Origin: Delphinapterus leucas
Lineage: Eukaryota; Chordata; Mammalia; Artiodactyla; Monodontidae
NCBI RefSeq assembly: GCF_002288925.2
Contig: NW_022098069.1
Coordinates: forward strand, 74,112,644 to 74,176,643
Length of the DNA: 64,000 bases
Direction of reading: 5' to 3'
Each line of letters opens with the position of its first letter. Positions within the stretch are counted from its first letter, which is position 1. Shown here piece after piece: positions 57,407 through 64,000 of this stretch. Below the pieces are notes generated by a model that was not told the origin of the DNA, did not search any database, and saw only the letters and a list, made by a program, of their open reading frames with translations. Both the position numbers and the translations under genes were made by a program.

Positions 57407-58362
57407 AAATTATTATTTTTTTCTCTTCTCATCATGCCTAAATCAGGTGTCCAGCAGAGAGCAAAACTTTAAGCCAGGTTATTTGTCACATTGACTCAAA
57501 GGTTTTGGAAGTTGTCTTTTGACTTGATCACTAAAACAAGCTTGGGATTTGTCTGGTATAGAAAGGCCACTGCATTTGGTGCTATTTATTTCAACTGAAG
57601 TCAGTTATTGTGATTTTAGCCTTGCCTCTGTGGAAGACTATCTGTTATCAAAAGCTGCACTTTATGTTCAAAGACACCCAGTAATGGATATGAAGCCAGT
57701 GTTGTTCTAGATCGGGGGATTACTGCGTTGCTGCAGGGCGGAGAGAAGATTACAAGACACCTGTCTGGGCCCTACATGGTTCTGCTGAAGTGAAGCCATA
57801 AAACTCATCAGGTGCAGTTTTTCAAATGAAAAGAAGGATGGCATTTTGCATGCAATTACGAACGTTTAAAGGCAAATAAATGAGCATTAGAGAAACATTA
57901 TAACTTCTTTACTGAAACTAAAGATCCTTAAGACCACTGTAAGAAACTCTCCAACACCAGACGGTTGGAAGAGAAAAAAAGCAAGGAAATTTGTTTATAT
58001 TTCAATAAACAACAGATATTTTAAGAATTAACTAAATTTTTCACAATATCTACAATTTCTGCAATATATGTTTTATTATTTCATTTGTTGCATTAAAAAA
58101 AAAACACTTTAAATGAAAGGGACTCTGCAGGAGAGGAGTCAAGAGAAATGGAAATATTTATTGTGTCCTGTCCTGCCTCAAAGGAGGAACTATAACAGGA
58201 AGGAAAAGTGGTTACAGCTGCAGAAAGAGGTCCTCTAGCCAAATCCCAAGGTGCTTTGGGAAGAGCAAAAGATATTAGCCTGGGATGAAAAAAGCAATGG
58301 AGAAGTGGGTAGGAAGCTTTAACCAGCCTGAGATCTGTTTCCTCAATAGGTGATGGATTTAG
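57407..58362. other. Unassigned non-coding DNA
   Basis: No gene or clear repeat is recognised. Confidence 0.42.
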
Positions 58363-58519
58363 CTGGTGGTCCTCAATTCTGGCTGCACATTAGAACCACC
58401 TGGGGACTTTTTTTTCCCCACATACCTGTGCTATGTGGGTATAACTAGGTTGAGCTGGGGCCTGGCATTTTAAATGCTCCCAGGTGTTTCTTGTGTGCTA
58501 TCAGGGTTTAGAACCACTG
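58363..58519 (+). mobile_element. MER5A-like hAT-Charlie DNA transposon
   Basis: Begins ctggtggtcctcaattctgg, contains gcacattagaaccacctggg and ggttgagctggggcctggca, and ends gggtttagaaccactg. The ends are inverted (ggtggtcctca against the complement of gaaccactg). This is the normal layout and length for MER5A. Confidence 0.82.
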
Positions 58520-59030
58520 AGTTAAGGTCTTTCTCACTTAGTATGTTTATTTTTGCAAGTTCAGCATCTGACGATGTTTCTTTCTAGTTTATTATGTGCA
58601 ATTACTATATCCTGCTGTTACATGAGTAATGATCCCTTAGTTCTGTGGGTCACGGTCTAGCTAGGCTTCAAGTATAAGAAACTAAGAAAAAATATTAGCA
58701 CACTCAAATGTTTAAAAGAAAACATAAAGTGTACTTTTGAAAAATAGGTAAATACAATTAGAACTACTATACCCCATTTTAAGATAATATCTAAAATAAG
58801 CTTTAAAGAAATAAATACCCAGAACCAAACTAATCCCTAATTGTAACCAATTGATGTTTATCCTCAGCTTGGTTATTTATAATCAGGCTTTAAAATGTTT
58901 CTTCCACTCTGAATCCTTATCTTAGAGACGGACCACCTTATATTGAACACTAGTGTAGCCTTGAATGACTGCTTTCATCCAAAAGAAGTTTCTACTTTTT
59001 GCAAAGAAAACTGAAATACTTGTCCTTTTC
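58520..59030. other. Unassigned non-coding DNA
   Basis: AT-rich. No gene or clear repeat is recognised. Confidence 0.42.
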
Positions 59031-59043
59031 CCCATAGTTTTTA

Positions 59044-59394
59044 TTTATTTATTTATTTTTAAATGTATTTAATTTTTGGCTGTTTTGGGTCTTTGTTGCT
59101 GCACACGGGCTTTCTATTTGCCGTGAACAGGGGCTACTCTTCTTTGCGGTACACGACTTCTCATTGTCATGGCTTCTCTTGTTGCGGAGCATGGGCTCTA
59201 GGCACACAGGCTTCAGTAGTTGTGACACACAGCTCAGTAGTTGTGGCTTGCGAGCTCTAGAGTACAGGCTCAGTAGTTGTGGTACACGGGCTTAGCTGCT
59301 CTGCGGCATGTGGGATCTTCCTGGACCAGGGCTCGAACCCATGTCCCCTGCACTAGCAGGCGGATTCTTAACCATTGCGCCACCAGTGAAGTCC
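59044..59394 (-). mobile_element. CHR-type SINE, long form
   Basis: Antisense long form with an (ATTT)n tail, gggtctttgttgctgcacac start, and gccaccagtgaagtcc head. The TSD is partial: cccatagttttta (59031-59043) resembles cccataccttttt (59396-59408). More diverged than the short-form copies. Confidence 0.93.
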
Positions 59395-59408
59395 TCCCAT
59401 ACCTTTTT

Positions 59409-60462
59409 AATTTCCTTTTTAATGTCTTCTGAGAGTTAAAAACGTACTGCATTTTTTCCACCTTAACAGCCATAATACAAATTTATTTCTGATATATCTG
59501 CCATATAAAAGATTGCATTTATTTGCTATGAAGCATAACATTTTAAAACAGTGTTTAGTAAAAGAAATGGTAGAGTTTAAAAATTACCATTTTGCAACCA
59601 TTATAGAAATAATTGATTCAGTCCAGAATCGTTAACGGATGCTAAAACCATTGAATTCAACTTTGGCAGGACGTTTACTTAGTCTCAAAAGTACTTCCCC
59701 ACAAATTACAATAACAAAAGGAAAAATGGTAACCTTGTAGTGAAGAAACATGGTGGACCCTACCTTAACCAAGAGAATGCAGAAGAATGGACAAACTGAT
59801 GTCATGTGTTGCCTAATGTGATGCACTGAGAAGGACACACATCACTGTGTAGTATTCAAGATGTGTTGCCTAAAACTAATCATAAAAACGAATCAGACGA
59901 ACTCCAGTTGAGAGACTTACTATAATTGGCCTATACTCTTCAAAATTGTTCATGTCATGAAAGGCTGAACTGTCCCAGATTAAAAGTGACTACAGAACAC
60001 AATATTTGAACTAAATGCATATCCTAGTTTAGATTCTGGATAGAAAAGGTAATTATTCTTTTCTATAAATGACCATAAGGAGACAGCTGGAGAAATTTTT
60101 ATATGCATTCTATAGAACTGCATCAATGCTAAATTTTCTGAATATGATCATTGTACTGTAGCTATGAAATACAGAGTCATTGTTTTTATGAAATACATGC
60201 TAAAAATAGGGGTAGAGAATCATGATGTCTGGAGTATACTCTCTAATCTTTAATAGCTCATCAAAAGTAATAATAAAATTATAATAATTATATATACATA
60301 TTTTAAGGGGGAGGGGAGAAAGACAATGTGGCAAACTTAACAATTGATGAACCCAGATGACAGATATACAGAAGCTCATTGAACCGTATCTGTAAGTTTT
60401 TCATTTTTTTCAAAACAAAACATTTGGAAAACCCATATAAACAGAATACTCTATAACCTTGT
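59409..60462. other. AT-rich unassigned non-coding DNA
   Basis: No gene or clear repeat is recognised. A short AT repeat region lies near 60270-60300. Confidence 0.42.
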
Positions 60463-60478
60463 AAAGAGACAGACACAG

Positions 60479-60864
60479 GACTTCCCTGGTGGCACAATGG
60501 TTGGGAGTCCACCTGCCAATGCAGGGGACATGGGTTCGAAGGGTTCGAGCCCTGGTCTCGGGGGATCCCATATGCTGCGGAGCAGCTAAGCCCGTGCACC
60601 CCAACTGCTGAGCCTGCGCTCTAGAGCCGGTGAGCCACAACTACTGAGCCCATGTGCCACAACTACTGAGGCCCGTGCACCCAGAGCCTGTGCTCTGCAA
60701 TGAGAGAAGCCACTGCAGTGAGAGAAGCCACCTCAATGAGGGGCCCGCGCACCGTGATGAAGAGTGGCCCCTGCTCGCCACAGCTAGAGAGAGCCCGCGT
60801 GCAGCAGCAAAGGTCCAATGCTGCCAAAAATTAATAAATTAAATTTAAAACAAATTTAAAACAA
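60479..60864 (+). mobile_element. CHR-type SINE, long form, with internal duplications
   Basis: Head ggacttccctggtggcacaa, end aaaggtccaatgctgccaaa plus an A/T-rich tail. A perfect 16-bp TSD, aaagagacagacacag, lies at 60463-60478 and 60865-60880. Small tandem duplications inside (gggttcgaagggttcga near 60533-60549, and gagagaagccac twice near 60710-60733) make it longer than its relatives. The first lies in the B-box region and may alter pol III promoter spacing. Confidence 0.95.
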
Positions 60865-61104
60865 AAAGAGACAGACACAGTTTTGCAAAGTTCTCTGGTA
60901 TATTTTCTTTTTCCTTCACCTTTTCCTTTTACCCACTTTTGACTGCTTTAACAAGTGCTTAATGACAGTAAAGCTCTAGGTAAGTGTCTTCCTTAAAGGA
61001 AATCATTTGAAAATTGACAAATCCTTTTATAGTCCAATAACCATCTCCTAATTTATTGGTTTAATAAATTCAGGTGTTTTGGTAGTTAGGTTATTCTGTG
61101 TTTT

Positions 61105-61480
61105 TTATTGTAATAAAATATACATAAAATTTATCATTTTACCCATTTTTAAGAATATTCACATTGTTGTACAACCATCATCATTATCCATCTCCCGGAC
61201 TCTTTCATCATCCCGAACTGATACACACATTAAACAATAGCTACTATTCACACATTTACATACCTTTATATATTCTGGATATTAATCCCTTATCAGATAG
61301 TGATTTGTAAATGTTTTTTCCCATTCTGTGGGTTCCCCTTTTATACTGTTTGATGCACAAAAGTTTTTAATTTTGATGAAGTCCAATTTGTCTATCTTTC
61401 CTTTTGTTACCTGTGTGTTTGGTGTTATATCCAAGAAATCATTTCTATTCTGCTTCTTAAAGTGGTGAATAGCATAGATT
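61105..61480 (-). mobile_element. Old L1 fragment, antisense, internally deleted
   Basis: The first part is attgtaataaaatatacata and cattgttgtacaaccatcat (L1 3' region). It jumps near 61265 to tatattctggatattaatcc, cccattctgtgggttcccct, gatgcacaaaagtttttaat and gatgaagtccaatttgtcta, which belong to the ORF2 C-terminal coding region in antisense. Several hundred bases of the usual sequence between them are missing. Confidence 0.75.
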
Positions 61481-62029
61481 TTTTTCTTTGCATTTTAGAA
61501 CAGGAATGATCATCATAGTCGTTTTAATTTCTGGAATGTGAAACCCATACATTTTTGCCTCGGCAGAGTGTAACTTCAAAATGAAGTTACATTTCCTTTT
61601 TGTAACAAAATTATCACTGATCCGTTTGCTGAAATGTAGTCCTTTTAAGTCTTCCCACTGTTCTTTCTGGAAATTTCTCAGGGTATTCCCTCATCTACTC
61701 TAGAACAGTTGCTCAGTTTTGTTTTGTTTGTTCCTGTTCAAGACACTTTCTTTTGCCTGTGTTGCTAGTGACCCTTGTGAGATGTCCATTTTGCTCGGCA
61801 CGGTTGTCCTCCAAGTGTATCCGCCACTGAGGTCTCCAACTTGCCCTCTGATCCAAAGAAACGAGGAACTTTTGCCTTCCCCTTTCCTTGATCCAGGTAC
61901 CTTGAGCTTCTTGGCACAGATGCCTGTTTTGACTTCCCTGCCCCCAGGTGGGCATGGCATGTGGTCCTGCAGGTGGCAGAAAGGTAATGTGGTGGCCACG
62001 TGCTGAGTCTCAGGGTGGGAACCTGGAGT
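61481..62029. other. Unassigned non-coding DNA beside an antisense LTR
   Basis: No gene is recognised. An antisense frame of 99 codons (61999-61700) lacks family features. If the LTR at 62030 is a 5' LTR, this would be its leader side, but I see no clear primer-binding site. Confidence 0.35.
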
Positions 62030-62530
62030 AGCGTTACGGGAAAAATTATTCAGACACCTACTAAAACAATAAGGAAGGGTTTAATCAGGACGGTTGCAAT
62101 GGGTGTCAGGACTATGGCGAAAGGGGAGAGATATCAGGCTCAACTCTGGATACAGCAAGGACAGATTTATAGCCAAGTAGCAGAATGAGAGGGGTCGATG
62201 GATGGAAAATCACTAAAAGATAGGAAAATTACCATCAAAGTTAGGGGGATTTTGTTGAACTGACTTAAGAGCATTCTTACCCGAAGGCAGGGTGATCAGC
62301 TGTTAAGGGCGGAGGTTGAGGAATCTGATCAGATATCAAGAGTGGGAGATTCTCTCTAAACTGACGTAGCAGGATTTTCCCTACAAGTGAGCTATGCAGG
62401 CCCCGGAAGGATGGGGGCCAAGGCCAAGGCGAAGTCAAAAAGAGGGCTCAGAGGAGCCTGTCTAAAGTTTGGTCAAAGAGAGTTTTTGTCAGTCCCTCTT
62501 CTCATTCAAGGAAAGAAGACACATTCTTTC
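62030..62530 (-). mobile_element. Probable endogenous-retrovirus LTR, antisense
   Basis: On the minus strand, a TATA-like segment (ggctataaatctgtccttgc, about 62177-62158) is followed by a cap-side region, then an ATTAAA polyadenylation-like signal (about 62085), and a terminal piece ctaaaacaat-to-gtctgaataattttt reading. That order (TATA, polyadenylation signal, terminus) fits a class I type LTR. Both borders are approximate. No intact viral gene is visible. Confidence 0.5.
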
Positions 62531-63330
62531 GTCCCTTAGACAATATAAGCCTATTGCTTATCAGTCACTTTTTGTTCATTAAGGACTAACTGAACCATCT
62601 GTTGAGACTTGGTAGTAGGGCAGCCAGTTGAGAAGATTTCTAGATGTTTGGCTTGAAACATCCTAAGATGGTGGAATGAGGACAGAAGTGGTAATGATGA
62701 ATTTCCTGGTTTGTAGTTTGAATGTCTCTGATAGATGTCCGTGTCACAGTTGTGATTATTTCCTGAGGCAGAGCATGAAAGATGCAGGTTTTCCAGTGAA
62801 ACTCCTGAGTGGCCCACACAGCAGCAGCTTCAGGCACAAAGGTTGCCCAATGTCCAACTTGAGCTTGCAGGGCTTCTTTAGGTACAAGACAACCTAGAAT
62901 CCTGATAAGGATTAGGGCAGTCACGTTCTAGTTCTTGGTGGCGCTAAGGCAGGAGAGTGGGAGAAAAGTTGGAAACATTAATTTGGAGAGTTGTAGCCAG
63001 ATATTTGAGGAAACTAGAAAATTTTGTAAGGACTGACAAAACGTGGTGCAATACAGCAGGACCCAATTTAACTTACACATAGAGAGCAAAACCTCAGACA
63101 ATGAATAGGATCAGAATCTGATAACCCACAGAGTGGGCTATAGTTTTCCTACAGTTTATGAAGCATAACTATTTCCTATAGTATATGAAACATGAAATTT
63201 CTCTATATAGTCACCCTCCTTTTTGATTCTTGTTTACAAACTAAATCTGGTCTCATTAGATTTGGCCTGGTTATTTACATAAGTTTAGCAACAATGTAAT
63301 TGACAACATAGGCTTTTTTAAAGTCTACTT
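62531..63330. other. Unassigned DNA, possible ERV remnant
   Basis: An antisense frame of 94 codons (62924-62640) and an overlapping frame of 88 codons (62817-62551) lie directly upstream of the LTR-like region on its own strand. They could be degraded retroviral sequence, but I recognise no motif. The rest is AT-rich. Confidence 0.35.
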
Positions 63331-63343
63331 TGCTGGAACTTTT

Positions 63344-63547
63344 TTTTTTTTTTTTGCGGTACGCGGGCCTCTCACTGCTGTGGCCTCTCCCATTGCGGAG
63401 CACAGGCTCCAGACGCGCAGGCTCAGCGGCCATGGCTCACGGGCCCAGCCGCTCCACGGCATGTGGGATCTTCCCGGACCGGGGCACGAACCTGCGTCCC
63501 CTGCATTGGCAGGCGGACTCTCAACCACTGTGCCACCAGGGAAGCCC
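63344..63547 (-). mobile_element. CHR-type SINE, short form
   Basis: Antisense copy: T tract, gcggtacgcgggcctctcac, body, and head gccaccagggaagccc. The TSD tgctggaactttt (63331-63343) matches tactggaactttt (63548-63560) at 12 of 13 bases. Confidence 0.95.
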
Positions 63548-63560
63548 TACTGGAACTTTT

Positions 63561-64000
63561 AATAAGGAATCTCAGAAGACTTTGAAAAAGCCTCTTGAAA
63601 CTAGGAAGCCTAGCCAAAAACACACTGCCATATTTTACCTGTAATACCTATAGATTTGGGTGATTTCCTCTCTTCTTGAGGTCCCCAAAATATCCTAGGG
63701 TTCCTGGGCCTGCAGGAACTGACCTTCTTTACTTACCTGTAAGACCAGGAATCCTGTAAATCAGATACCAGGCTGTTTTTTTCAAGAAGGCTTTATAAGC
63801 ATTGGCTCCATAAAGACAATCTTAGTTTTTTAAAACTGTCTGGTTTTATCTGGTATCTGATATCTGATTCTAGGCATGTCATTCTTAAATATGACATTCT
63901 AGTCAAAGCTTGGTTATATAACTAATTTTTCCAATTATGTTCTGTTACAAAAAGAACAGATTCTTATTGAATTTATGCAAATAATTATTTTGCCATGGAT
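63561..64000. other. Unassigned non-coding DNA
   Basis: No gene or clear repeat is recognised. Two nearby tctggtatctga-like segments occur around 63838-63875. Confidence 0.42.

Overview
This window looks like ordinary intergenic or intronic DNA from a toothed or baleen whale (Cetacea). The main evidence is a dense set of tRNA-derived CHR-type SINEs. They share a head resembling cttccctggtgg, a pol III A box and B box, and a tail rich in A or in AAATA units. These occur with laurasiatherian-type L1 LINEs, and I see no BovB-like sequence. I count 18 CHR-type SINEs, nearly all with visible target-site duplications (TSDs). I found no exon, protein-coding gene, tRNA, rRNA, snRNA or CRISPR array that the sequence supports. 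Every long protein-like reading frame of clear origin is L1 ORF1 or ORF2 debris or a frame through a SINE.

Layout. 1-9.2 kb: mostly unassigned DNA with three degraded antisense MaLR-like LTRs, one MIR and four SINEs. 9.2-16 kb: a 5'-truncated L1 3' end with a perfect 16-bp TSD, then AT-rich unassigned sequence, a MIR and a (TG)17 microsatellite. 16.2-21.5 kb: an almost complete antisense L1 inserted at the junction of two MIRs, carrying about 100 bp of extra 3' sequence inside its TSD. 21.7-27.4 kb: AT-rich DNA with one SINE and several old LINE pieces. 27.4-33.7 kb: a sense L1 that keeps its true 5' end (YY1-type motif and about 1.4 kb of 5'UTR) but has lost ORF1 and the start of ORF2. It is interrupted by three SINEs, one of which sits inside another. 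34-45 kb: SINEs, ancient L3/CR1 fragments, a palindromic DNA-transposon relic split by a SINE, several LTRs and Tigger-like fossils. 45-64 kb: sparse repeats, including a 65-bp ultra-short L1 insertion, a Tigger MITE with intact termini inside an older repeat, a MER5A copy, old L1s and an antisense LTR-like region near 62 kb.

No set of genes works together here. The biology is retrotransposition: L1 supplies the reverse transcriptase, and the CHR SINEs show the same poly(A) tails and L1-type TSDs, consistent with mobilisation by L1. The most useful observations are structural: an internally deleted L1, two candidate L1 3' transductions, nested insertions that give relative ages, and an extremely short L1 insertion. 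I found no undescribed multi-gene system. Repeat family names come from recognised sequence, not from a database search, and are marked uncertain where needed.
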